From CBDCVA01 sp965222935 [NCBI: Candidatus Latescibacterota bacterium] (GTDB lineage: Bacteria > Latescibacterota > CBDCVA01), in assembly GCA_965222935.1 (NCBI GenBank), contig CBDCVA010000001.1, positions 310,001 through 374,000 of the forward strand: a stretch of DNA of 64,000 nucleotides. Direction: 5' to 3'. A program made the position numbers and the translations under genes. The notes below the pieces were generated by a model. It saw nothing but the letters and a program-made list of their open reading frames with translations. It made no database searches and was not told the DNA's origin. Positions 51,801-59,168 of the stretch are shown piece by piece (position 1 is the stretch's first letter; every line of letters begins with the position of its first letter).

Positions 51801-51906
51801 GGGGCGGGCGAGGCGCGAGCCGGTGCGCGTGGGCGTCAAGGTTGGGCGCAACGATCCGTGTCCCTGCGGCAGCGGGCTGAAGTACAAGAAGTGCTGCGGG
51901 AAATAG
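48823..51906 (+). CDS. secA: Preprotein translocase ATPase SecA
   Basis: Motor of the Sec pathway, driving unfolded preproteins through SecYEG. Walker A is in [14 protein letters not shown] near 162, and a Walker B-type [20 protein letters not shown] near 268. [11 protein letters not shown] and [20 protein letters not shown] occur in the second motor domain. The C-terminus ends with the zinc-binding SEC-C motif [18 protein letters not shown]. At 1027 residues it is longer than the E. coli protein. The extra length includes a segment near 330-380 with [17 protein letters not shown], of the kind found in Bacteroidetes SecA. Confidence 0.97.
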   Translation: MLTQLASKVFGTKHERDIRRIMPIVEEINRHYETFGDLPDDAFGEKTRAWRTELHEAFKAELEPARERERERLATELDVPSLVDAELGVWEREFAQKFDWSPYLDEILPEAFAAVKETCRRHAGQSWPVVGIAMEWEMVPFDVQLIGAVVLHQGKIAEMATGEGKTLVAVMPAYLNALTGRGVHIVTTNDFLARRDREWMGPIYEFLGVTVDCVQEEQTPHSGRRRGAYQADITYGTNNGFGFDYLRDNMGVRLEDTVQRSGYTYAIIDEVDSILIDEARTPLIISGPVTGTSAEYGEMKPQVDRVVREQTRLVNRLVSEAEKALEEKQDYEAGIKLLAAQRGAPKNKRLLKLQQEEGIRRLITRVEKDFMIDKRMPEIDDMLYFSIDEKGNVADLSEGGRQLFPNHEELFLLPDLAFGIEEIEENPTLSPQEKLADQEALHRDYAEKNERVHSINQLLRAYSLFEKDVGYVVQDGRVIIVDEFTGRLQPGRRYSDGLHQALEAKEGVKVEGETQTLATITIQNYFRMYQKLAGMTGTAETEAREFYEIYKLDVVVIPTNVPVRRLDQDDVIFRTRREKYSAIIEEIIELHKEDLPVLVGTTSVEVSEMLSRMLKRHIPNHQVLNAKYHQREAEIIRLAGQPGAVTIATNMAGRGQDIKLGPGVAGKGGLQIIGSERHEARRIDRQLRGRSGRQGDPGASRFFLSLEDDLMRLFGSERIATIMDKLGAQEGEVIEHRMVTRAIDRAQRRVEAHNFDIRKHLLEYDDVMNQQREVIYARRRRALEGDDLRGEVAEMIETVVGTQIESHAPPNTYPEDWDLAGLRSELRATFLIELALDLDEAAIMNMDVLRDAALEQVSSVYARRDAELGPELLRALERYAVLTTIDEQWKEHLHEMDILKEGIGLRGYGQRDPLIEYKREGFEMFSTMLDRIDGEVLKVILLKAVVEPPPVRRVARQPQVVLSHDDTWGMGFDAVGGGEGDDYGEPVASGRPAGRARREPVRVGVKVGRNDPCPCGSGLKYKKCCGK

Positions 51907-51946
51907 AAGTGTAGAGGCAATCCATGATCTCTTGGGCGGGTGATTC

Positions 51947-51978
51947 GGGCCGTCTTTCGCTTGGAAGACGGCCTCTTC
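51947..51978 (+). terminator. Terminator-like hairpin after secA
   Basis: Perfect 9-bp inverted repeat GGCCGTCTT / AAGACGGCC with an 8-base loop (51948-51973), followed by TCTTCGTT. The U-tract is weak but the position between secA and thrC fits an intrinsic terminator. Confidence 0.65.
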
Positions 51979-51997
51979 GTTGGTGGCCTGGCGGGCA

Positions 51998-53191
51998 ATG
52001 AGCGCGCTGACTCATCTCGAATGTAGTGCCTGCGGAGCCGAGCACGAGGCGGCGTGCCCACAAACAGTTTGCACTGCATGTGGTGCGGCACTCCTGGCGC
52101 GGTACGATCCGCGATGGGTGCGCAGGCGGCTGCGGCTTCAGGCGCTCACGGGCCGTGAGTCGACGCTCTGGCGCTACCGGGAGCTTCTGCCGGTGGCGGA
52201 CGCAGCACACGTGGTCTCGCTCGGGGAAGGGATGACGTCGCTCGTGGCGGTCCCGCTTCTGGCGGTCGAGATCGGCGTACACCGGCTCTGGATCAAGGAT
52301 GAGAGCAGTCTGCCTACGGGCACGTTCAAGGCGCGGGGGATGTCGGTCGCTATCAGTCGGGCGCGAGAGCTAGGACTCAGGGATCTCGTGCTGCCCACTG
52401 CGGGCAACGCAGGTGGGGCGGCAGCCGCGTACGCCGCGGCGGCCGGGCTGCAGATCGATGTTTTTATGCCCGGAGACGCGCCGAAGCTGAACCGGGCCGA
52501 GTGTCTGGCGGCGGGCGCGCGCTTGCACTTCGTGGACGGCCTGATCGACCGGTGCGGTCAAGAAGCTGCTTGTCGAGCGGATGCGGAGGGGTGGTTCAAT
52601 CTCGCTACGCTCCGGGAACCCTACCGGATCGAAGGCAAAAAGACGATGGGCTTTGAAATCGCGGAGCAATTGGATTGGACACTGCCCGATGTCATCCTGT
52701 ACCCCACGGGTGGGGGCACGGGCCTGATCGGGATGTGGAAAGCCTTCGACGAACTCGAAGCACTGGGCTGGATCGGGAGCAAGCGTCCTCGTATGATTGC
52801 GGTCCAATCCGAGGGCTGTGCACCGGTCGTGCGCGCGTGGGAGGCCGGTGCTGAAGAGACTGATCTGTGGGAGAACGCCGCCACGATCGCCGCGGGCCTG
52901 CGGGTGCCTCGACCCTTCGCCGGTCGTCTCATCCTGCGCGCTCTGCGGGAGACGGATGGCGCGGCTGTGGCGGTGAGTGATGATGCCATCGTGCGGGCGA
53001 TCGGCGAGATGGCACGGGCCACTGGCATCTTGCCTTGCCCCGAGGGTGCGGCGACCTGGGCCGCAGCGCGCGTGCTGACTGCAAGGGGTACTTTCGGGGC
53101 GGACGATCGTGTGGTACTGTTCAACACCGGAAGTGGCCTTAAGACCCCCGAGTTGGTTTCGCGGGTGACGCAGGGCCTGGCGGATAGCTGA
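51998..53191 (+). CDS. thrC: Threonine synthase
   Basis: PLP enzyme turning O-phosphohomoserine into threonine. An N-terminal zinc ribbon is formed by CSACG and CTACG, typical of the short class II threonine synthases. The PLP Lys is in SSLPTGTFKARGMSVAI near 109. The phosphate loop appears as PTGGGTGLIG, and PTAGNAGGAAAAYAA is the substrate loop. It is 397 residues long. A related PLP enzyme such as cysteate synthase cannot be fully excluded, but this is a full-length match in pattern. No other thr genes are nearby. Confidence 0.87.
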   Translation: MSALTHLECSACGAEHEAACPQTVCTACGAALLARYDPRWVRRRLRLQALTGRESTLWRYRELLPVADAAHVVSLGEGMTSLVAVPLLAVEIGVHRLWIKDESSLPTGTFKARGMSVAISRARELGLRDLVLPTAGNAGGAAAAYAAAAGLQIDVFMPGDAPKLNRAECLAAGARLHFVDGLIDRCGQEAACRADAEGWFNLATLREPYRIEGKKTMGFEIAEQLDWTLPDVILYPTGGGTGLIGMWKAFDELEALGWIGSKRPRMIAVQSEGCAPVVRAWEAGAEETDLWENAATIAAGLRVPRPFAGRLILRALRETDGAAVAVSDDAIVRAIGEMARATGILPCPEGAATWAAARVLTARGTFGADDRVVLFNTGSGLKTPELVSRVTQGLADS

Positions 53192-53237
53192 GTCGGCCTT
53201 GCTCGTCGCGGGCTTGAGCCCTATATTTCAGGCTGGC

Positions 53238-53314
53238 CGGGGCGTGGCGCAGTCCGGTAGCGCACTAGCATGGGGGGCTAGTGGTCGCTGGTTCGAATCC
53301 AGTCGCCCCGACCA
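53238..53314 (+). tRNA. tRNA-Pro (GGG)
   Basis: Acceptor CGGGGCG pairs CGCCCCG; anticodon arm CTAGC-ATGGGGG-GCTAG gives anticodon GGG; T arm GCTGG-TTCGAAT-CCAGT. CCA is encoded and followed by TTTTT. Confidence 0.94.
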
Positions 53315-53360
53315 TTTTTGTACACCACACCGGTTCGGGAAGCGACGATCATGGTGATAG

Positions 53361-53945
53361 ATGCTCCGACGCCTTTACGATTGGGTGCTGAGTTGGGCCG
53401 ATTCGCCGTACGGGCCTTGGGTGCTGGCTGCTTTGGCCTTCTGCGAGTCGTCGTTTTTCCCCATTCCGTCCGACGCGTTGCTTCTGGCACTGGCGTTTTC
53501 GGCGCCGCGCCGCGCGTTCGGTTTCGCCGCGATCTGCTCGGTCAGCTCGGTGCTGGGCGGCGCCTTCGGCTATCTTTTGGGTATCCAGTTTATGGAGGCG
53601 GTGGGCCGTCCCATCATCGCGTTTTATGGGGCAGAGGAGCGCTTCACCGAACTGGGTGCCCTCTACAATCGGTATGACGCCTGGGCCGTAGGCATCGCGG
53701 GTTTCACTCCCCTGCCTTACAAGGTCTTTACCATTGCCGCGGGGGCTTTTCGGATTGACTTCGAGATTTTCATGTTAGCCTCGGCGGCGAGCCGGTCGGC
53801 GCGCTTTTTCCTGGAGGGCCTGCTCGTCCACGCCTGGGGTGAGCGGGCGCGGGCCCTCATCGAGAGGCGTTTCAACCTGGCGACGGCCATCTTCATGGTG
53901 CTTCTGGTCCTGGGTTTCGTGGCGCTGCGGTGGGCCGCGCTGTAG
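53361..53945 (+). CDS. YqaA/DedA-type (VTT domain) membrane protein
   Basis: 194-residue membrane protein of the SNARE-associated/VTT group, closest in style to YqaA. It has [23 protein letters not shown], then [12 protein letters not shown] and a reentrant-type [19 protein letters not shown] final hydrophobic helix lies near 172-190. Such proteins are proposed lipid scramblases or proton-coupled carriers; the substrate here is unknown. It lies between the two tRNA-Pro genes, with 46- and 8-base gaps. Confidence 0.86.
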   Translation: MLRRLYDWVLSWADSPYGPWVLAALAFCESSFFPIPSDALLLALAFSAPRRAFGFAAICSVSSVLGGAFGYLLGIQFMEAVGRPIIAFYGAEERFTELGALYNRYDAWAVGIAGFTPLPYKVFTIAAGAFRIDFEIFMLASAASRSARFFLEGLLVHAWGERARALIERRFNLATAIFMVLLVLGFVALRWAAL

Positions 53946-53953
53946 TGCCGGGT

Positions 53954-54031
53954 CGGGGCGTAGCGCAGTCCGGTTAGCGCGCCTGCTTCGGGAGCAGGAG
54001 GCCGGCGGTTCAAATCCGCCCGCCCCGACCA
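53954..54031 (+). tRNA. tRNA-Pro (CGG)
   Basis: Acceptor CGGGGCG pairs CGCCCCG; anticodon arm CCTGC-TTCGGGA-GCAGG gives anticodon CGG; T arm GGCGG-TTCAAAT-CCGCC. CCA is encoded. Its 3' part is echoed near 56.9 kb, so it is a likely integration site. Confidence 0.95.
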
Positions 54032-54036
54032 ATTAA

Positions 54037-54120
54037 ACAAGATGCTACGATCACTATCTAACAGCGCCCCATCTTGTGGTCAGCCAGATTTAGATCAGTC
54101 GGCCTGCCGGCTGAACTGAT
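54037..54120. other. Dyad-containing gap after tRNA-Pro(CGG)
   Basis: The 163-base gap before the ABC-2 operon holds an 8-bp inverted repeat ACAAGATG/CATCTTGT (54037-54044, 54070-54077) directly after the tRNA. It also holds a looser dyad with arms ATCAGT and ACTGAT (54094-54120). They could be a tRNA terminator and an operator, or integration remnants. No gene is seen. Confidence 0.4.
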
Positions 54121-54194
54121 GGTAAGTTCGGGGATGTTAGCCTTACCCTAGTGTCGTATGGTCCCGCATCGGTGACCGAGTTGGCGAGGCTGCC

Positions 54195-54998
54195 GTGCGC
54201 CTGTCTATGAGCCTCCATCCGTATCTCGTCAAGCTCCAGCTACTCAATGCTCTCGTCTATCGATTCGAGTACTTCTCATCGATAGGCAGCAATCTTTTCC
54301 TTCTTCTCGGATCAGTCTTCTTGTGGCGCACAGCCTATCGCGGCATCAACCAAGTGGCCGGCGTCAACGAGCAGCAGATGGTCACTTATGCGGTCATGGC
54401 TGTGCTGATGAACGCTTTCTTCAGCGTCAGCATCAACCAGACACTCTTCCGCAAGGTACGGGAGGGGGAGATCGCGTTGGATTTGATCCGACCCGTCAAC
54501 CTGATCACCTATTGGCTGGCCGAAGACGCTGGTCGTTCAGCGGCAGCGATCACCAAGTTTGCTCTGCCCGTACTGTTACTTTCCCTTCTCTTCGTACATG
54601 CGCCCGTCCCGTCGAGCCTTACTTCTCTGCTCCTGTTCCTGCCGAGCTGCATCCTCAGCTACTTGATCTTGTGGGAGATCAGCGTTCTGGTCGGTCTGTC
54701 GGCCTTCTGGGTCATAGAGTTCGGCAACGTAAGTGCCATCAAGGACATGCTCGTTCTCGTGCTCTCCGGCCGACTCATCCCCCTGTGGCTCTTCCCGGAC
54801 GTGGTCCAACAGGTTTCCAGGTTTCTGCCTTTCCAGTACATTTTCCAGGCACCCCTCGAGATCTACATCGGCCGTATGCCGCCCCTCAGAGCTCTTATGA
54901 CCATAATGGTTCAGGTCTTCTGGGTCCTATTGTTTGGGTTTCTTGTCCATCTCGGATGGGGCAGAGCTCAGCGGCGCATCTTTGTCCAGGGAGGCTGA
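54195..54998 (+). CDS. ABC-2 type permease, subunit 1
   Basis: 267-residue permease with six hydrophobic segments, of the ABC-2 family group that includes paired permeases (ABC2_membrane_6-like). Typical features are LVYRFEYFSSIGSNLFLLLG at the start, REGEIALDLIRPVN after the third segment, and FLPFQYIFQAPLEIYIG before the last. The GTG start has GAGG 6 bases upstream; ATG 54207 is an alternative. It is followed after 2 bases by a second permease and then an ATPase, forming a complete exporter. The DNA looks less GC-rich than the flanks. Substrate unknown. Confidence 0.85.
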   Translation: MRLSMSLHPYLVKLQLLNALVYRFEYFSSIGSNLFLLLGSVFLWRTAYRGINQVAGVNEQQMVTYAVMAVLMNAFFSVSINQTLFRKVREGEIALDLIRPVNLITYWLAEDAGRSAAAITKFALPVLLLSLLFVHAPVPSSLTSLLLFLPSCILSYLILWEISVLVGLSAFWVIEFGNVSAIKDMLVLVLSGRLIPLWLFPDVVQQVSRFLPFQYIFQAPLEIYIGRMPPLRALMTIMVQVFWVLLFGFLVHLGWGRAQRRIFVQGG

Positions 54999-55000
54999 GT

Positions 55001-55816
55001 ATGGTCGTTACCGTGCGTCACCATCTGGCTGTGGGTTTCTTCTACGGACGTCTCTCCATCCAGCGTCAGCTTGAGTATCCCTTCACTTTGCTCGGGACCG
55101 TCTGCTCTCTCAGCCTTTTCTACGTCTGGGTGGGCGCGACCTTCAAGATCCTTGTCGATAGCTTTCAGCCGCTATCCGGCTGGACCTTTCCCCAGCTCAC
55201 GTTTCTTTACGGCCTCAGCTTGATGAGCCGAGGCGTTATGTCGATTCTATCCTTCCAGTCCCGACAGATTGACAGGATGGTTACCCGGGCGGAATTTGAC
55301 CGTCTTCTCCTTCGCCCTCTGGACGTGACGTTCCAGTTCTCGTTCAACAACGTCAATCTTGTGGGGCTGCTTCACCTGACGATAGGCACGGCATACTTCA
55401 TCTACGGAAGTCGGCTGGTCCATTTCGAGTGGACCCTCGCCAGTGTCTTTGAAGTGCTCCTCGTCGTAGCCGGCGGCACACTCATTTACTGGTCGTACTT
55501 CACCCTCATCAGCTCGGTCGCCTTTTGGACCATGCGGAGTCAGCCGTTGGTTGATGCCAGTATGGAGTTGCTCAGCAGAGGCACCTTTTATCCCCTGTCC
55601 ATTTACCCGCACGCTCTCCAACTGATACTGACCTTCGTCCTCCCCATCGGCTTCATTGGCTTCTACCCTGCATGTGACTTCCTCGGGCAGAGCGACCGCT
55701 CGTCCCTGCCGCTGGATGTTGCCCTGTTGACGCCCGCCGTCGGGCTTGTGATGTTGGGTCTGTCCCTACTGGTCTTCAGGGCGGGACTGCGCCGGTACGA
55801 GAGCGCCGGATCCTGA
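55001..55816 (+). CDS. ABC-2 type permease, subunit 2
   Basis: 271-residue permease related to its upstream neighbour, with six hydrophobic segments. It opens HHLAVGFFYGRLSIQRQLEYP, carries MVTRAEFDRLLLRPLDVTFQ in the same place as subunit 1's REGEIALDLIRPVN, and has FVLPIGFIGFYPACDFLG near its end. Start ATG 55001 follows AGGGAGG closely. The two permeases probably form a heterodimer driven by the ATPase encoded next. Confidence 0.85.
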   Translation: MVVTVRHHLAVGFFYGRLSIQRQLEYPFTLLGTVCSLSLFYVWVGATFKILVDSFQPLSGWTFPQLTFLYGLSLMSRGVMSILSFQSRQIDRMVTRAEFDRLLLRPLDVTFQFSFNNVNLVGLLHLTIGTAYFIYGSRLVHFEWTLASVFEVLLVVAGGTLIYWSYFTLISSVAFWTMRSQPLVDASMELLSRGTFYPLSIYPHALQLILTFVLPIGFIGFYPACDFLGQSDRSSLPLDVALLTPAVGLVMLGLSLLVFRAGLRRYESAGS

Positions 55817-55825
55817 CAGAGCGCC

Positions 55826-56842
55826 GTGGCACAGATCGAGCTCGAACACGTCCACAAGGTCTACCGGGTGACCCGCAAGGAGAAAGGGCTGCTCGGCGCG
55901 GTCCGCGGACTCATCCGCCCCCGGCGCCAGGAGATCCATGCGGTAAACGACGTTAGTTTCCGGATCGAACCGGGTGAACTCGTCGGCTTTATCGGCCCGA
56001 ACGGCGCGGGCAAGAGTACGACCATCAAGATGATGTCCGGCATTCTCTACCCCACTTCCGGTCACATCCGTGTCGCTGGTCTGTCTCCCCAGCGCGACCG
56101 TAAAGCGGTCGTCCAGCGTATCGGGGCAGTCTTCGGCCAGCGAAGCCAGCTCAACTGGGACCTACGTCTGGGCGAGTCTTTCGAGCTGTTTCGGCGCATC
56201 TATCGTCTTGAGGAGGTGGCCTACGAGCGGAGCCGCGATGAGCTGTGCGAGGTCCTAGACATCCGCAGTCTCATGGACTTCCCTGTACGGCAACTCTCGC
56301 TTGGGCAGCGAATGCGCGGTGAGCTGGCTGGTGCCATGCTGCACGAGCCGGACATCTTGTTCCTGGATGAGCCTACCATTGGCATGGACATCGAGGTGAA
56401 AGCGGCTGTTCGAGGGTTCATCCGAGAGATCAATCGAATACGGCGGACGACCGTTCTACTCACGACCCACGACTTGGACGAAGTGGAGGAGCTCTGTCAA
56501 CGACTCATCATCATCAACCAGGGTCAGATCATCGAGGATGGCCCGTTGACCGAGCTGATAAAATCGATCACCCCGTTCCGGTATCTTTTGGTCGAGTGCT
56601 ACGACCGGCACGAGGCGTCTCCTGCTGGTACCGAGGGTCCCCTCGCCGGTTTCTCTCATCCTGATGCAGAGATCGTGGATACCCGCAATGATATAGTCAG
56701 AATCAGGTTTGCGCGCCAGCAAGTGTCGGCATCCGACCTGATCAGCCACATATCGGCTAGGTATCCCGTCAGGGACGTGAGTGTGCAGGAAGCAGACATC
56801 GAGGACGCGATTCGTGCAGTGTACAGACGATCCGTCGATTGA
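55826..56842 (+). CDS. ABC-2 transporter ATP-binding protein
   Basis: 338-residue ATPase of an ABC-2 exporter. Walker A is IGPNGAGKSTTIKMMSG near 57-73, the Q-loop GAVFGQRSQLNWDL, the signature LSLGQRMRGELAGAM (LSxGQ form with Leu), Walker B ILFLDEPTIGMDI and the switch LTTHDLDEV. The extra C-terminal domain of about 90 residues is typical of exporters with paired permeases. It starts at GTG 9 bases after the permease stop. A 3' tRNA-Pro remnant begins 28 bases after its stop. Confidence 0.93.
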   Translation: MAQIELEHVHKVYRVTRKEKGLLGAVRGLIRPRRQEIHAVNDVSFRIEPGELVGFIGPNGAGKSTTIKMMSGILYPTSGHIRVAGLSPQRDRKAVVQRIGAVFGQRSQLNWDLRLGESFELFRRIYRLEEVAYERSRDELCEVLDIRSLMDFPVRQLSLGQRMRGELAGAMLHEPDILFLDEPTIGMDIEVKAAVRGFIREINRIRRTTVLLTTHDLDEVEELCQRLIIINQGQIIEDGPLTELIKSITPFRYLLVECYDRHEASPAGTEGPLAGFSHPDAEIVDTRNDIVRIRFARQQVSASDLISHISARYPVRDVSVQEADIEDAIRAVYRRSVD

Positions 56843-56870
56843 CCTTACGATCCGATCGCTTATCTTTGAA

Positions 56871-56909
56871 GCGGGAGGACGTCGGTTCCAATCCGCCCGC
56901 CCCGGCCCA
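56871..56909 (+). pseudogene. 3' fragment of tRNA-Pro (candidate attachment-site remnant)
   Basis: Resembles the variable loop, T arm and acceptor 3' strand of the intact tRNA-Pro(CGG). AATCCGCCCGCCCCG is identical in both (54013-54027 and 56890-56904). The T stem has one mismatch, the end reads GCCCA instead of ACCA, and no 5' half or anticodon arm precedes it. With the intact gene it brackets the ABC-2 operon. Confidence 0.65.
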
Positions 56910-57221
56910 TATCAACAGAGGCTTACAGCGTTTTCCCGATGGTCCCATTCGTATGAGGTGCTGTATGGGTGCCCGCTTCGGCCATTTTCGCGTCAACTCA
57001 CACGCATCCCAGGTCCCTCGGTCAAGCTCCGCTGCACGTGGAATTTTTCTGCGGCACATCCATATGGGTGTGACCAGGCGGCTGTCGATTCTCTGGATTT
57101 TCGAGAAGCCAGGTTGGCAGATGCGGCCTGAACGCGGACATTAGACATGATACAATCACTCGGGCGGGTCAACTCCGGACGTTCGGCGTATAGATGAGCA
57201 GATGAACAAGGAGTTATGGTG
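56910..57221. other. Gap without a gene between tRNA remnant and PIG-L gene
   Basis: About 310 bases with no protein of any recognisable family on either strand. Short open frames here run through the tRNA remnant and have no family look. A likely extended -10 promoter lies near its end; nothing else was recognised. Confidence 0.5.
57148..57156 (+). promoter_or_regulatory. Possible extended -10 promoter of PIG-L gene
   Basis: TGATACAAT fits an extended -10 (TGnTATAAT) with one mismatch. The -35 region is poor. It would give a leader of about 60 bases before the start at 57222. Confidence 0.35.
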
Positions 57222-58139
57222 ATGGCCAGCGGATCAGTCAGAGTTCTCGCGATAGGCGCCCACCCCAGCGACTGCCTTGGAAAGGCAGGAGGAACGCTTG
57301 CACACCATGCGGAAAAGGGGGATCGGGTCACTGTGCTGCTCGTTACCCTGGGCGGCTGGTCGCATCACTGGCGCTTGATCGACGACAACGACGAGCGCGA
57401 GATAGAGGAGATACAGGCGCAGGTTGCGCGAGCAAACCAGGCGAAGCTGGAGGAGATCAAGCGTGGCTTCAGCGTCTTGGGCATCGACGACGTTCGGACC
57501 CTGGGTCTTGATGACGACAAGGAAGTGCTCAGCCAGGAGATGGTGGACCGGATTGCGGAAGCTATTCTGGAAGTGAAACCCGAGTTGGTCATCACAGAAC
57601 ACCCCTATGACCTCGGCGGTTTCAACCAGCACGCCACGGTGGGCGGTGCAACGATCTATGCATGCAAACGGGCCCTTTCTCTGCCGCAGCGGGGAGCGGA
57701 TGCCCGCCACCACGTGGCTTCCCTTTATTTCATGTCACCCATTGGCCGGCAGGGCACCGCAATGGGACGCGGTTCTTCGTTCATCGCTCAAGTGGATGTG
57801 TACATAGACATTACCGATGTGGTTGAGAAAAAGGTCCGGGCTCTCGATTGCGTCGGGAGTCAGTACGTTCGCGGCGACTTCGCTCGCAAGTCGGTGGAGA
57901 TCAAGGCCGGCGCGGCCGGGCATGCCGCCGACGTTCCTTACGCAGAATCGTTTCAGCGTTACAGACCCTGGGTGAGCTACACCTTGCCCATCTCGGACTT
58001 TGAAGTACACACCTCTCGGCAGCCGTACGAAGAGTTGGTCGGCCGCCGGGGCATGATCCTTGCCACGCGCGTACCCATGCCCGAAGATGTAAGATCCGCT
58101 GACTGGACCTTGCCCAGGGACCTTTATGAAGGACGATAG
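57222..58139 (+). CDS. PIG-L family protein with altered catalytic motif
   Basis: 305-residue member of the PIG-L/LmbE deacetylase family, which removes acetyl groups from amino sugars using zinc. The opening RVLAIGAHPSDCLGKAGGTL aligns with the usual AHPDDE motif. The zinc His and second Asp are kept, but Ser replaces the first Asp, which acts as general base in MshB and BshB-like enzymes. A later zinc His candidate is in GGFNQHATVGGA. Activity may be changed or lost. ATG 57222 is preferred because AAGGAG lies 8 bases upstream; ATG 57216 is too close to it. It stands alone between two tRNA-like remnants. Confidence 0.83.
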   Translation: MASGSVRVLAIGAHPSDCLGKAGGTLAHHAEKGDRVTVLLVTLGGWSHHWRLIDDNDEREIEEIQAQVARANQAKLEEIKRGFSVLGIDDVRTLGLDDDKEVLSQEMVDRIAEAILEVKPELVITEHPYDLGGFNQHATVGGATIYACKRALSLPQRGADARHHVASLYFMSPIGRQGTAMGRGSSFIAQVDVYIDITDVVEKKVRALDCVGSQYVRGDFARKSVEIKAGAAGHAADVPYAESFQRYRPWVSYTLPISDFEVHTSRQPYEELVGRRGMILATRVPMPEDVRSADWTLPRDLYEGR

Positions 58140-58257
58140 AGGAACGGCGCAAGACGCGCGGCCGCCCTCTATCAACGCAGGAAGAGGTCGAACCGGTGGG
58201 GCGGCCTGATCTGTAAGTGCCCTATCCCAAATGATCGTACAATCCGTTATCTTAGTC

Positions 58258-58346
58258 GATGGGAGCACACGTGGATTTGGCCTGTAAAACGCCCCGATGT
58301 CAGGAGCGGAAGGATGGCGGTTCAAGTCTACGCGTCCCCTCCCATC
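58258..58346 (+). pseudogene. Degenerate tRNA-like element (Tyr-like length)
   Basis: An 89-base stretch with perfectly complementary 8-base ends GATGGGAG and CTCCCATC, like an acceptor stem. Inside are GGCCTGTAAAACGCC, resembling a tRNA-Tyr anticodon arm (CTGTAAA loop) with two extra bases, and a T-loop-like GGTTCAAGTC. The T stem does not pair and no CCA is encoded, so it is not a normal tRNA. Pseudogene or chance fold; low confidence. Confidence 0.35.
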
Positions 58347-58425
58347 CTTTCAGCCTACAGGATCGGGAACACTGGGCGGATGGGATTCGGATCATAGCGA
58401 ATTCTGTCAAGCGACGAGGTGAGAT

Positions 58426-59133
58426 ATGGAAATCCTGATGGTGAGGACACGGGTGAAGCCCGAGCATCTGGAGGCTTACATTCGGGAGATGATCGCCGAT
58501 GCCGAGGGTTCCGTTTTGAATGAGCCCGGATGCCGGCGCTTTGACGTCATGCGGGATGAAGGTGATCCGACGAAGCTTGGGCTCTGCGAAGTCTATAATG
58601 ATGAGGATGCCGTTGAGGATCACATGAGTAGACCGCATTTTATCAAGTTTCGGGAGGCGACGAAAGACTGGGTGGCGGAAGATATCGCGGTTTCTAAATG
58701 CAAGCCCCTTTTTCCGACAGGTGATGCGCACTGGGATTCAGCGCGTACGTCCGCTGTGGAGAGCGAGGCGTTTGATGGGGGCTTATTCATCATCCATGCT
58801 CCGCTGCTCGTCAGCCCCGATCGAGTGGAGGATTTCATAGACGCATTGCGGTTGGATGCGATAGGATCGATCCACGAAGAGCCGGGATGTCTGCGGTTCG
58901 ACATCTACCAGAACAGGGAGAATCTCGCGGAGCTTTATCTGTACGAAGTCTATGTCAATAAAGATGCTTTCGACTATCACACCCGAACGCCCCATATTCA
59001 GCAATGGGTTGAGACCGTGAAAGATTGGTATGCGCCTGGATTCTCCCCGGGGGACAGTCCTGATGTTCTCAGGGGCTCCAACCTGTGGCCGCTGGATAAC
59101 TGGCACTGGAGCTCGGGTCATCCCGTCCGGTGA
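58426..59133 (+). CDS. Tandem ABM-domain protein
   Basis: 235-residue protein made of two antibiotic-biosynthesis-monooxygenase (ABM, LsrG-like) domains. Domain 1 begins MEILMVRTRVKPEHLEAYIREM and domain 2 FIIHAPLLVSPDRVEDFIDAL near 123. Each has an EPGCxRFD strand (NEPGCRRFDV, EEPGCLRFDI) and ExY (LCEVYNDED, LYEVYVNKD). Each ends with an aromatic tail: LFPTGDAHWDS and LWPLDNWHWSS. A single chain can thus form the dimer normally made by two ABM proteins. The role may be oxygenase or isomerase; the substrate is unknown. The phytanoyl-dioxygenase gene follows after 35 bases, so they may act together. Confidence 0.82.
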   Translation: MEILMVRTRVKPEHLEAYIREMIADAEGSVLNEPGCRRFDVMRDEGDPTKLGLCEVYNDEDAVEDHMSRPHFIKFREATKDWVAEDIAVSKCKPLFPTGDAHWDSARTSAVESEAFDGGLFIIHAPLLVSPDRVEDFIDALRLDAIGSIHEEPGCLRFDIYQNRENLAELYLYEVYVNKDAFDYHTRTPHIQQWVETVKDWYAPGFSPGDSPDVLRGSNLWPLDNWHWSSGHPVR

Positions 59134-59168
59134 TATGCAAGCTCGGGACGGATTGGAGGAGCACATCG

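Noticed and set aside
51960-52020. Upstream start for thrC at 51980
   Set aside because: It would begin within the downstream arm of the terminator-like hairpin region; ATG 51998 gives the zinc-ribbon N-terminus directly.
56781-57131. Open frame across the end of the ABC ATPase, the tRNA remnant and the following gap
   Set aside because: It runs through the tRNA fragment and overlaps the ATPase; composition and motifs do not look like a protein.
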